Shown piece by piece: positions 53,960 to 62,198 of a stretch of 64,000 nucleotides of DNA. A model generated the notes under the pieces. That model saw only the letters and a program-made list of their open reading frames with translations, ran no database searches and had not been told where the DNA came from. Source of the stretch: an uncultured Clostridium sp. (GTDB taxonomy: Bacteria > Bacillota > Clostridia > Lachnospirales > Lachnospiraceae); contig CALAAS010000038.1 in NCBI GenBank assembly GCA_937885015.1, forward strand, positions 62,001 to 126,000, read 5' to 3'. A program made the translations under genes and the position numbers. The number at the start of each line of letters is the position of its first letter. The first letter of the stretch is position 1.

Positions 53960-54014
53960 AGGTTCAGTTATATTACTGGAACGGATGGTAATACAGAAAA
54001 AAGGACGTGATTAC

Positions 54015-55211
54015 ATGAAATATGATTTTGGCAGAGTAGTGGATCGAAACCATACCTGGTCCATTAAACATGATTTAAAAGAGACCCATAAAAAGCCGGA
54101 GGACTGTATTCCTCTTTGGGTGGCAGATATGGATTTCTGCTCTCCGGACTGTGTAAAGCAGGCATTGAATGAGGCAATTGAGCACGGGATTTTTGGGTAT
54201 TCCCAGGCGGATGACCGGTATTATGAGGCGGTTCTTTCCTGGTATGAGCGGCGCATGGGATGGAAAACGGAAAAACAGTGGATTGTCTGCACGCCGGGGA
54301 TTGTATTTGCCCTTTCCATGGCCGTACAGGCTTTTTCAAAGGAGGGGGACCGCGTTCTGATCCAGACACCGGTTTACGGCCCCTTCCGGAAGGCCATCGA
54401 GCGCAATGGGCGAATCGCCGTGGAAAATCCTCTGATTTTAAAGAATGGACGCTATGAGATGGATCTGGCCGGTCTGGAAGAAACAATCAAATCGGAACGG
54501 GTAACGCTTATGCTTCTGTGCAGTCCCCACAATCCGGGGGGACGCGTCTGGAAAGAGGAGGAACTTCGGGCCCTGTCGGAAATCTGCCTGCGCCATCATG
54601 TATTCGTTGTAAGCGACGAAATTCATGGCGATCTGATTTATCCAGGCCACCGTCAGATTCCCTATGCCAGCCTTTCGGAGGATACAGCCGCCGGCTGTAT
54701 GGTTTGTACATCGCCCAGCAAAACCTTCAATCTGGCTGGCCTTACGCTTTCCAATCTATTTATTCCAGATCCGGAGGCGCGCCGTGCCTTTAACCGCACA
54801 CTTGCCAGAGCTGGTATGGACAACATAAACCGGATGGGGATGGTGGCCTGCACAGCCGTTTACCAACATGGCGAAGAATGGCTCGCAGAGCTTCTCTCGT
54901 ATCTGGAGGGTAATCTGGCTCTGCTGCGGGATTTTACTGAAAACCGGGTGTCTCAGATCGATCTGGTGGAGCCAGACGGCACGTACCTTGCCTGGCTGGA
55001 TTGCCGCAGACTTGGATGGACAGATGAGGAACTGGATCATTTCTTTTCCCACACCGCCAGAGTCTGGCTGGAGCCGGGAACCGATTTCGGAAATCTGGGA
55101 AGCGGATTTATGCGCATCAACCTGGCCAGTCCCAGAAGTGTTCTAAAAGAGGCTTTGGACAGAATTGAAAAAGCATGGTTCAGAGAAAGGAGACCGAACA
55201 ATGGAATTTGA
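54015..55211 (+). CDS. PLP-dependent aminotransferase/cystathionine beta-lyase of the MalY/PatB family
   Basis: A fold-type I PLP enzyme, 398 residues, probably a C-S lyase that cleaves cystathionine or cysteine conjugates. The start MKYDFGRVVDRNHTWSIKHD, then PLWVADMDF, is diagnostic of this family. The PLP lysine is K236 in TSPSKTFNLAG, with the Asp/Tyr partner in VVSDEIHGDLIY. ATG 54015 follows AAGGA; the frame is open from 53865, but the preceding part includes the terminator and promoter. It overlaps the regulator gene by 11 bases. Confidence 0.88.
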   Translation: MKYDFGRVVDRNHTWSIKHDLKETHKKPEDCIPLWVADMDFCSPDCVKQALNEAIEHGIFGYSQADDRYYEAVLSWYERRMGWKTEKQWIVCTPGIVFALSMAVQAFSKEGDRVLIQTPVYGPFRKAIERNGRIAVENPLILKNGRYEMDLAGLEETIKSERVTLMLLCSPHNPGGRVWKEEELRALSEICLRHHVFVVSDEIHGDLIYPGHRQIPYASLSEDTAAGCMVCTSPSKTFNLAGLTLSNLFIPDPEARRAFNRTLARAGMDNINRMGMVACTAVYQHGEEWLAELLSYLEGNLALLRDFTENRVSQIDLVEPDGTYLAWLDCRRLGWTDEELDHFFSHTARVWLEPGTDFGNLGSGFMRINLASPRSVLKEALDRIEKAWFRERRPNNGI

Positions 55212-55764
55212 GGATGTTGAAAAAATCGGTCTTCGGATCAAAGAACTCCGAAAACGAAAGTCCATTACCATTCAGAAACTCTCCCAGTTTACCAACCTGT
55301 CTGTGGGATACTTAAGTAATCTGGAGCGAAACCATGCCAGTCCCACTCTCAGCAATCTGCAGCGGATCTGTGTGGCACTGGGGGTGTCGGTTCGGGATCT
55401 TCTGACGATGCCGGTGGAAGAAAAAACGCTGATCCGGTGGGATGAAGCGAGGGTATATGATTATGATGAATATAATCTGACCATTCGACGCATGGATTTC
55501 GGCAAAAAGCGGGGTGTTTACGAGTTTTCCGAGTATGCACCGGGAGATGAGGGTACGCCGCCCTCCTGGGGCCTTCATCCTTATGCGGAAGTTGGATTCG
55601 TCTTGGAAGGATCTCTGGAAGTCAACCTGGAGGGAACGATCCATCTTCTGGAACAGGGCGATTCCATTTATATCCGCCCCAACGTCTATCATACCATGCG
55701 GAATGCTGGAACCACGCTTTGCCGTTCTTTCTGGCATCTGCAAATAATGGATGATTATGGATAA
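55201..55764 (+). CDS. XRE-family transcriptional regulator with cupin domain
   Basis: A 187-residue DNA-binding protein. The helix-turn-helix covers about residues 8-62 (KSITIQKLSQFTNLSVGYLS, then SPTLSNLQRI). The C-terminal cupin (about 110-180) has YAEVGFVLEGSLEVNLEG and IRPNVYHTMRN, a likely small-molecule sensor. ATG 55201 follows AAAGGAG. It overlaps the upstream lyase, so it probably controls that operon in response to its substrate or product; this is inference. Confidence 0.88.
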   Translation: MEFEDVEKIGLRIKELRKRKSITIQKLSQFTNLSVGYLSNLERNHASPTLSNLQRICVALGVSVRDLLTMPVEEKTLIRWDEARVYDYDEYNLTIRRMDFGKKRGVYEFSEYAPGDEGTPPSWGLHPYAEVGFVLEGSLEVNLEGTIHLLEQGDSIYIRPNVYHTMRNAGTTLCRSFWHLQIMDDYG

Positions 55765-55783
55765 CCGTCGGGATGGATTTTTC

Positions 55784-55812
55784 TTGAATTTTTTTATTAC
55801 TGCTTTTATAAT
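55784..55812 (+). promoter_or_regulatory. sigma-A promoter for the HlyD-like/ylmE/sepF unit
   Basis: TTGAAT (55784-55789) and a perfect TATAAT (55807-55812) are 17 bases apart, just before the AAAGGAGG of the next gene. The leader would be only about 20 bases. Confidence 0.78.
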
Positions 55813-55838
55813 ACAATGGGAAAGGAGGAGATGGAACC

Positions 55839-57242
55839 ATGGCCAAAAACAAAAAAATTGCCAGATATAAAAAGCCGATGAATATCAACGTCGGCATGAT
55901 TATTTTTGCCATGATTTTCATCTATCTTTCTTTCAGTGTCTACACGTATCTGCGTCGGGAGCACGTACAGTTTTATGAGGTAGTGGAAGGCAGTATTGTC
56001 AATGATAAGACCTACACCGGGATTATTTTTCGACAGGAAACTGTCGAGAATGCCCCACAGAGCGGATATGTGAATTATTACGTCCGGGAGGGGAAGAGGG
56101 CCGCAGCAGGAGCCAGAGTGTATTCGCTGGATGAGACGGGAGAACTGGGAAAATTCCTGGAAGAAAACCAGGGCGAGGTGGCTGCCCTTTCGCCGGAAAA
56201 TCTGGCGGATCTGAAAAAGCAGCTGACATCCTTTTGCCTTTCTTACCGGGATGCTGCTTTTGATGGTGTGTACGGTGCAAAGTATTCTCTGCAGGCTGCT
56301 GTGGCGGAGTACATGAATTTCAATGCCCTGGGAGAGATGGACGAGCTTTTAAAGGAGCATGGAATCCGCTATCAGCAGATTTATGCCTCTCAGCCGGGGA
56401 TTGTTTCTTATGCGCTGGACTCCTTTGACGGGATGGACCCGTCCTCTGTGACGGCTGAAAGCTTTGATCGGACCGCCTATACCCGTCAGGCAGGAAAGAC
56501 AGGCCAGTTGATCGAAGCTGGAACGCCGGCTTACAAGATGATCACAGCAGAGGAGTGGTGCATTGTGTTTCCCATTTCTGAGGAGGACCGGGAACTGCTG
56601 TCCGGGATCGAAACTCTTCAGATTAAACCCAAAGGAAGCGACATGACCCTTCGCGGTTCATACAGCCAGTTTTCTGGCGCTGACGGCGGCTCCTATGGGA
56701 GGCTGGATTTTAACCGGTACATGATCCAGTTTCTGTCAGAGCGTTTCCTGGAATTTGAAATTTCTTCAGAGGAAACGACAGGACTCAAAATTCCTGTTTC
56801 CTCCGTTACGACGAAGGAGTTTTATACGATTCCTGTGGATTATCTGACAACGGGCGGAAATGCATCATCGGATGAAAGCGGCTTTAATAAGGAAACATAC
56901 TCTGAATCCGGAGAGGCCTCTATTGTATTTACCCCTGCTGAAATCTACAATTCTACAGAAGAATATTACTATATTGATAAAAGCGATACCAGTCCCTTTA
57001 AAAGCGGTGATTATCTCGTTAAATCGGATACTGGCGAACGGTTCCAGGTGGGGCCCACCGCATCGCTGACAGGTGTTTACAATATCAACAAAGGGTATGC
57101 TGTTTTTAAACAGATCTCCGAGCTGGCAAATAGCGGAGAATACTATATTATTGAAAAAGGAACCTCCTATGGGTTATCTGTGTACGACCATATTGTACTG
57201 GATGCCGCAACGGTTTCAGAGGGACAGATTGTATATCAGTAA
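55839..57242 (+). CDS. HlyD-like membrane-anchored protein
   Basis: A 467-residue protein with a short basic cytoplasmic start (MAKNKKIARYKKP), one membrane segment (about 21-38) and a long external part. The segment GIIFRQETVENAPQSGYVNYY, split near APQ, resembles the lipoyl/barrel-sandwich part of HlyD-type adaptors. No outer-membrane partner exists in this cell type, and no ABC exporter lies nearby. Its neighbours are ylmE and sepF, so a role in division or the envelope seems more likely than export. ATG 55839 follows GGAGGAG by eight bases. Confidence 0.7.
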   Translation: MAKNKKIARYKKPMNINVGMIIFAMIFIYLSFSVYTYLRREHVQFYEVVEGSIVNDKTYTGIIFRQETVENAPQSGYVNYYVREGKRAAAGARVYSLDETGELGKFLEENQGEVAALSPENLADLKKQLTSFCLSYRDAAFDGVYGAKYSLQAAVAEYMNFNALGEMDELLKEHGIRYQQIYASQPGIVSYALDSFDGMDPSSVTAESFDRTAYTRQAGKTGQLIEAGTPAYKMITAEEWCIVFPISEEDRELLSGIETLQIKPKGSDMTLRGSYSQFSGADGGSYGRLDFNRYMIQFLSERFLEFEISSEETTGLKIPVSSVTTKEFYTIPVDYLTTGGNASSDESGFNKETYSESGEASIVFTPAEIYNSTEEYYYIDKSDTSPFKSGDYLVKSDTGERFQVGPTASLTGVYNINKGYAVFKQISELANSGEYYIIEKGTSYGLSVYDHIVLDAATVSEGQIVYQ

Positions 57243-57275
57243 TGCCGGAAATCCGGCAAAGGAAGGTGCAGTATC

Positions 57276-57974
57276 ATGATACGGGAACATTTACAGGAAG
57301 TCAGGAAACACATGGACGATGCGTGCCGCAGGGCCAGTCGTCCTTCAGAAGAGGTAACACTGATTGCCGTCAGCAAGACAAAGCCGGTAGAGCTTTTGAA
57401 GGAAGCCTATGAAGCTGGGGTTCGGGATTTTGGTGAAAATAAGGTACAGGAAATTTTAGAAAAAGCCCCCCAGCTGCCTTCTGATATCCGCTGGCATATG
57501 ATCGGCCATCTTCAAAAAAATAAGGTTCGTCAGGTCATCGATCAGGTTGTCTGTATTCATTCCGTGGATACAGTCGAACTGGCGCAGCAGATCGAAAAAG
57601 AGGCCGCAAAAAAAGGTATTCTGGTGGAAATTCTTTTGGAAGTCAATGTGGCAAAAGAAGAGACGAAATACGGTTTTAAGACAGAGGAAGTGGAGGATGC
57701 AGTCCGTGTCATTGCCCAATATCCACATATCCATATCGGCGGACTCATGACAATTGCTCCATTTGTAGAGAATTCAGAAGAAAATCGAGATGTTTTTAAA
57801 AAATTATACGATTTATCTGTTGACATAAAAAGCAAAAACATTGATAATGTTAGTATGAGTGCGCTTTCGATGGGAATGACCGGCGATTATCAGACAGCGA
57901 TTGAAGAAGGAGCAACTATGGTAAGAGTCGGCACCGGTATTTTCGGAGCCAGGACAAGGATGGGAGAGAATTAA
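57276..57974 (+). CDS. ylmE: YggS/YlmE-family PLP homeostasis protein
   Basis: A PLP-binding protein of alanine-racemase N-terminal fold, acting in vitamin B6 homeostasis. The 232 residues carry the PLP lysine in LIAVSKTKP, GENKVQE and WHMIGHLQKNK, and the C-terminal SMGMTGDYQTAI. ATG 57276 follows AAGGTG. The neighbour sepF is conserved with it in many Gram-positive genomes. Confidence 0.94.
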   Translation: MIREHLQEVRKHMDDACRRASRPSEEVTLIAVSKTKPVELLKEAYEAGVRDFGENKVQEILEKAPQLPSDIRWHMIGHLQKNKVRQVIDQVVCIHSVDTVELAQQIEKEAAKKGILVEILLEVNVAKEETKYGFKTEEVEDAVRVIAQYPHIHIGGLMTIAPFVENSEENRDVFKKLYDLSVDIKSKNIDNVSMSALSMGMTGDYQTAIEEGATMVRVGTGIFGARTRMGEN

Positions 57975-57977
57975 CCT

Positions 57978-58493
57978 ATGAGTTTTCTGAACAAGATTAT
58001 GGATACGATGCGACTGACGGATAACGATGATGACTACTTTGTAGATGACGAATACGAAGAGGACAGATCCACGAAGAAGCGCCTGTTTAATAGAAAAGAC
58101 CGGGAAGAAGAGTTTGACGATTTTGAGGATGAGCCGGCAGAGCCAAAGCCAAGATTTCTGTCGCGTCCCGGAAACAGCAAAGTGGTTCCCATGCGGCGTG
58201 GGATGGAAGTTTCTCTTATAAAGCCAACTTCTATGGAAGACACAAGAGAAATCTGCGACTATTTGTTGGCGGGAAAGGCGGTGGTTCTGAACATGGAAGG
58301 AATCCATATGGAGGTTGCACAGCGGATTATTGATTTTACCTGCGGCGCCACCTATGCCATGGATGGGAACCTGCAGAAGATCTCCAACTATATCTTCATT
58401 GCAACCCCGTCCTCCGTGGAATTATCCGGAGATTTTCCAGAGCTTCTGGCTGATGGGTCGCTGAATATTTCTGGAATGAATCTTCATTTTTGA
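57978..58493 (+). CDS. sepF: cell division protein SepF
   Basis: An FtsZ-bundling and membrane-tethering protein of the septum. The 171 residues have an N-terminal amphipathic membrane helix (MSFLNKIMDTMRL), an acidic linker, and the core domain from KPTSMEDTREICDYLLAGK to FIFIATPSSVELSG-like segments. It starts four bases after ylmE. A terminator follows within 90 bases. Confidence 0.94.
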   Translation: MSFLNKIMDTMRLTDNDDDYFVDDEYEEDRSTKKRLFNRKDREEEFDDFEDEPAEPKPRFLSRPGNSKVVPMRRGMEVSLIKPTSMEDTREICDYLLAGKAVVLNMEGIHMEVAQRIIDFTCGATYAMDGNLQKISNYIFIATPSSVELSGDFPELLADGSLNISGMNLHF

Positions 58494-58546
58494 TGGATTC
58501 CGGCAGTAGGAAAATGACAAATGTACAGGATAACCTGAGCTTACAT

Positions 58547-58639
58547 AAACAGACAATTTTCCATTCCCCACAGGCGACCTTCCGGTAAAACCGGAAGGAT
58601 TTTTCGGACTGGTGATACTGGGTGGGAGATTGTCTGTTT
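58547..58639 (+). terminator. composite hairpin with terminator between sepF and aroB
   Basis: The core is a textbook terminator: CCTTCCGG (58578-58585) and CCGGAAGG (58591-58598) around TAAAA, followed by ATTTTT. It is enclosed by a larger inverted repeat, AAACAGACAAT (58547-58557) with ATTGTCTGTTT (58629-58639), supported by CCCAC (58567-58571) with GTGGG (58622-58626). The outer arms are unexpected for a simple terminator and may be an aroB leader structure. Confidence 0.8.
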
Positions 58640-58675
58640 TCTACAAAATACAAACCGAGACAGGAGAAACCAGTT

Positions 58676-59836
58676 ATGACAGATGTTATGAAAGACACCG
58701 ATATGAGATACGAAAATATGAACCGTGTTACGGTTCATATGGATGAAAAACCTGTTTATGAGATTGTGATGACAAAGGATTTTTCTTCTCTTCCGGAAGA
58801 AATGCAGACCCTTTCAATCGCTTCCCGAAGGCTCTGCATTGTTACAGATTCCAATGTAGCGCCGCTCTACCTGGAGGAGGTAAAGGCGCTTCTTGCCCCT
58901 ATCTGCAAAACCGTAATTTCTTATGTGTTCCCGGCTGGTGAGGAACATAAAAATCTGGATACAGTGAGGGAACTGTACCAGGTACTGATTGAAAACCAGT
59001 TTGACCGGAATGATTTTCTCATTGCACTTGGCGGCGGTGTGGTCGGGGATCTCTGCGGATTTACTGCAGCCACATATCTTCGCGGGATTTCTTTTGTTCA
59101 GATTCCTACCACACTCCTTTCCCAGGTGGACAGTAGCATCGGCGGAAAAACAGGGGTAGATTTTGATGCTTACAAGAATATGGTGGGGGCTTTCCATATG
59201 CCCAGGCTGGTTTTTACCAACATTAACACGCTTCAGACACTGCCGGATATTCAGTTTTCAGCCGGAATGGGAGAAGTTCTGAAGCACGGCCTGATCCGCG
59301 ATGCGACCTATTTTGACTGGCTTTTAGAGCACGCGGAGCAAATCTGGAATCGAGAACCAGATGCGCTTTGTCAAACGGTGTTTTGGAGCAATGAGATTAA
59401 GCGTGCTGTGGTGGAAAAAGATCCAAATGAAAAGGGAGACCGAATGCTTTTGAATTTTGGTCACACTCTGGGACATGCCATTGAAAAGCGAAAGGAATTC
59501 CAGCTTCTGCATGGAGAATGCGTCGCCCTTGGTGCGCTGGCGGCCATGCATCTTTCAGAGAAACGCTCCGGAGATTCCGAATGGAAGGCAGATATTGCCC
59601 GGTTTGAAAAGGCACTTGATACCTTCCATATTCCCAGACGGGTGTCCGGACTGGAGTGTAAAGACGTTGTGGAAGCTACCCGTCATGACAAGAAGATGGA
59701 TTCCGGTGCAATTAAATTCATTTTGCTCCGCACCGTGGGAGATGCTTTTACGGATCGCACTGTGACAGATGAGGAAATGGCCTGGGCCCTCCGTTTTATT
59801 CTCATGGATGAAAAAGATGTGCCGCAGGCAATGTAA
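58676..59836 (+). CDS. aroB: 3-dehydroquinate synthase
   Basis: The second enzyme of the shikimate pathway, converting DAHP to 3-dehydroquinate with NAD and a metal. The 386 residues contain GGGVVGDLCGFTAATYLRG, PTTLLSQVDSSIGGKTG, EVLKHGLI and NFGHTLGHAIE with the metal ligands. ATG 58676 lies eight bases after AGGAGA. It is separated from other aromatic genes and precedes lspA by 24 bases. Confidence 0.97.
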   Translation: MTDVMKDTDMRYENMNRVTVHMDEKPVYEIVMTKDFSSLPEEMQTLSIASRRLCIVTDSNVAPLYLEEVKALLAPICKTVISYVFPAGEEHKNLDTVRELYQVLIENQFDRNDFLIALGGGVVGDLCGFTAATYLRGISFVQIPTTLLSQVDSSIGGKTGVDFDAYKNMVGAFHMPRLVFTNINTLQTLPDIQFSAGMGEVLKHGLIRDATYFDWLLEHAEQIWNREPDALCQTVFWSNEIKRAVVEKDPNEKGDRMLLNFGHTLGHAIEKRKEFQLLHGECVALGALAAMHLSEKRSGDSEWKADIARFEKALDTFHIPRRVSGLECKDVVEATRHDKKMDSGAIKFILLRTVGDAFTDRTVTDEEMAWALRFILMDEKDVPQAM

Positions 59837-59860
59837 TCAGGAAAGGAGAATTTTGCCAAT

Positions 59861-60409
59861 ATGAATGCAAAGCTTCGCCAGCTTCTCATATTCCTGGCCG
59901 GACTGGCTGTCAGTATCGGCCTGGACCAGTACACGAAGCATCTGGCCGTTCTACGCCTGAAAGGGGGGGATCCGTTTATTCTCTGGGACGGTGTGTTTGA
60001 ATTTTATTATTCTGAAAACCGCGGTGCTGCTTTTGGGATGATGCAGGGGCGCCAGGAACTCTTTTTTATCATTGCCGTTGTTGTAATTGCGGCAGTGTGC
60101 TGGGCTCTCTATCGGATGCCGGCGGGAAGACGGTATCTTCCGCTTACCTGCAGCCTGTTTCTTATGGTGTCTGGAGCTGTCGGCAATATGATTGACCGTA
60201 TTTCGCAGGGATATGTGGTGGATTTTCTGTATTTTCGCCTGATCGATTTTCCAATTTTCAATGTGGCCGACTGCTATGTGGTAATTGCTACGTTTCTTCT
60301 GATTTTATTGTTTTTCTTTTATTATTCTGACGAAGAACTGGAATTTCTTTCTGTAAAGCGGCCAGACAAAACAGACAAGTCTATGAAAAAAAAGGAGATG
60401 ACCCCTTGA
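59861..60409 (+). CDS. lspA: lipoprotein signal peptidase
   Basis: A membrane aspartyl protease that removes lipoprotein signal peptides. The 182 residues have four hydrophobic segments, ENRGAAFGM, and the catalytic D112 (GNMIDRI) and D137 (NVADCY). ATG 59861 follows AAAGGAG at 12 bases. A Lys-rich tail is longer than usual. It serves the many lipoproteins in the window. Confidence 0.96.
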   Translation: MNAKLRQLLIFLAGLAVSIGLDQYTKHLAVLRLKGGDPFILWDGVFEFYYSENRGAAFGMMQGRQELFFIIAVVVIAAVCWALYRMPAGRRYLPLTCSLFLMVSGAVGNMIDRISQGYVVDFLYFRLIDFPIFNVADCYVVIATFLLILLFFFYYSDEELEFLSVKRPDKTDKSMKKKEMTP

Positions 60410-61320
60410 TCCAGGAACATCATATTCCAGAGGCCGCCGAAGGAATTCGTATTGACAAATACCTGGCAGACGCCTGTCCGGATCTTTCCCGTTCCTACCT
60501 GCAGAAGCTCTTAAAGGACGGCATGGTACAGGTGAATGGCCGCCCTGTAAAAAGCAGTTATAAGCTGACTGCAGGGGAGACAGTTTCATTCGAAGTTCCG
60601 GAGGCCAGAGAAGCGGAAATAGTAGCGGAACCGATTCCCCTGAAGATTCTTTATGAGGATGAAGATGTCATTCTGATTAACAAACCCAAGGGAATGGTGG
60701 TTCATCCGGCTGCCGGTCACTATAGCGGCACATTGGTCAATGCACTGATGTATCACTGCAAAGATCAGCTTTCCGGAATTAACGGAGTGCTCCGCCCGGG
60801 AATTGTACATCGCATTGATATGGATACAACAGGCGTGCTGGTTGCCTGTAAAAATGATATGGCCCACAACGCGTTGGCCAAACAGCTGAAAGTACATTCC
60901 ATTACCAGGGTGTATTATGCCATTGTATTCGGAAATCTGAAAGAAGATGAGGGATGTATCAATGCCCCCATCGGCCGTCATCCAACGGACCGGAAGAAGA
61001 TGAGCGTTCATGCCAGAAATGGACGGGATGCCGTTACTCATTACAGGGTTCTGGAGCGTTTTTCTGCCTACACGTATATCGAATGCCGTCTGGAGACAGG
61101 GCGCACCCATCAGATCCGGGTGCATATGGCCAGCATTGGCCACCCGCTTTTGGGGGATACCGTATACGGTCCATCCAAGCAGCCCTACGCTCTGACGGGA
61201 CAGACTCTTCATGCTGGAATTCTCGGCTTTATTCATCCGCGTACTGGAATTTATATGGAATTTTGTGCCCCTCTTCCAGAGTATTTTGAAGCGCTCCTGG
61301 AAAAGCTTCGCAGAAAATAG
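60406..61320 (+). CDS. rluD: RluD-type pseudouridine synthase
   Basis: It isomerises uridines in 23S rRNA. The 304 residues have an N-terminal S4 domain (DKYLADACPDLSRSYLQKLL) and the catalytic domain with HRIDMDTTG (Asp 138) and RTHQIRVHMASIGHP. The start is TTG 60406, eight bases after AAAGGAG, overlapping the lspA stop by four bases, a pairing common in Firmicutes. The exact target site (RluD or YlyB type) is inferred. Confidence 0.94.
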   Translation: MIQEHHIPEAAEGIRIDKYLADACPDLSRSYLQKLLKDGMVQVNGRPVKSSYKLTAGETVSFEVPEAREAEIVAEPIPLKILYEDEDVILINKPKGMVVHPAAGHYSGTLVNALMYHCKDQLSGINGVLRPGIVHRIDMDTTGVLVACKNDMAHNALAKQLKVHSITRVYYAIVFGNLKEDEGCINAPIGRHPTDRKKMSVHARNGRDAVTHYRVLERFSAYTYIECRLETGRTHQIRVHMASIGHPLLGDTVYGPSKQPYALTGQTLHAGILGFIHPRTGIYMEFCAPLPEYFEALLEKLRRK

Positions 61321-61389
61321 AGAAAGACATCCTCATCCTGCTGGAACATTCCTGGAATATTTTCATACTGTGAAATTTTCAAAAAATGA

Positions 61390-61418
61390 ATGACTTTTCA
61401 GACATTTTATGCTACAAT
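61390..61418 (+). promoter_or_regulatory. extended -10 promoter for the cytidylate-kinase-like gene
   Basis: TACAAT (61413-61418) with TG at 61410-61411 forms an extended -10; ATGACT (61390-61395) is 17 bases upstream. Confidence 0.6.
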
Positions 61419-61463
61419 TAAGATAATCATTCAACTGGTTTAGACTTGAAAGGAGTGGGTCGC

Positions 61464-62111
61464 ATGAAAGAAAATTTAGTGATTACCATCGGCCGCGAGT
61501 GTGGAAGCTCCGGCAGAGCGATAGGAAGAAAACTGGCAGATTCTATGGGGATCAAATGCTACGATAAAGAGCTTTTGACTCTGGCGGCAAAACACAGTGG
61601 ATTGTGTGAGGAACTGTTCAAGACACATGATGAGAGGCCTACAAACAGTTTTCTGTATTCCCTGGTCATGGATACGTATTCGATGGGATATAATACCTCT
61701 GCATACATGGATATGCCGATCAATCACAAGATCTTTCTCGCCCAGTTTGATGCCATCAAAAAGCTGGCAAACGAGGAATCCTGCATCATTGTAGGACGTT
61801 GTGCGGATTATGCTCTGGCAGATTACCCAGGTATGGTTTCTGTTTTTGTCTGCGGTGATGAAGAAGTGAAAATTAAAGAACTGATGCATCGTCACGATAT
61901 TTCCAGAGAAAAAGCAAAAGATATTATGATAAAAACAGACAAACGACGGGCCAGCTATTATAATTACTATTCCAGCAAAAAATGGGGCAGTTCTAAGAGT
62001 TATAACCTTTGTATTAACAGCAGCGTGGTAGGACTGGATGGTGCAGTGGAAATTATTAAGGAATTCGCCAAAAAGAAACAAGAGTTTCTTAAGATAAACC
62101 AGAATTCATGA
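61464..62111 (+). CDS. cytidylate kinase-like family protein
   Basis: A 215-residue cytoplasmic protein. The family pattern is ITIGRECGSSGRAIGRKLAD, with GIKCYDKELL after it, then CIIVGRCADY and KRRASYYNYYSSKKWG near the end. It resembles Cmk-like proteins, which are distinct from the true CMP kinase; the substrate is unproven. The P-loop equivalent lacks the usual GKS. ATG 61464 follows AAAGGAG. It has its own promoter and terminator. Confidence 0.8.
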   Translation: MKENLVITIGRECGSSGRAIGRKLADSMGIKCYDKELLTLAAKHSGLCEELFKTHDERPTNSFLYSLVMDTYSMGYNTSAYMDMPINHKIFLAQFDAIKKLANEESCIIVGRCADYALADYPGMVSVFVCGDEEVKIKELMHRHDISREKAKDIMIKTDKRRASYYNYYSSKKWGSSKSYNLCINSSVVGLDGAVEIIKEFAKKKQEFLKINQNS

Positions 62112-62120
62112 CGTTATAAT

Positions 62121-62172
62121 AAAAGTCGGTGTGGCCGTTTCGATACAGGGGAACAGTCAGACCGGCTTTTTT
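62121..62172 (+). terminator. Rho-independent terminator after the cytidylate-kinase-like gene
   Basis: AAAAGTCGGT (62121-62130) pairs with ACCGGCTTTT (62161-62170), followed by more T, with one G-T pair and a loop of 30 bases. Confidence 0.8.
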
Positions 62173-62198
62173 GAGTACCAAATGAACAGGAGTTATAC

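Noticed and set aside
53865..54014. Long N-terminal extension of the PatB-like enzyme
   Set aside because: The region holds the opp terminator and a promoter, and family members begin at the MKYDF-like sequence.
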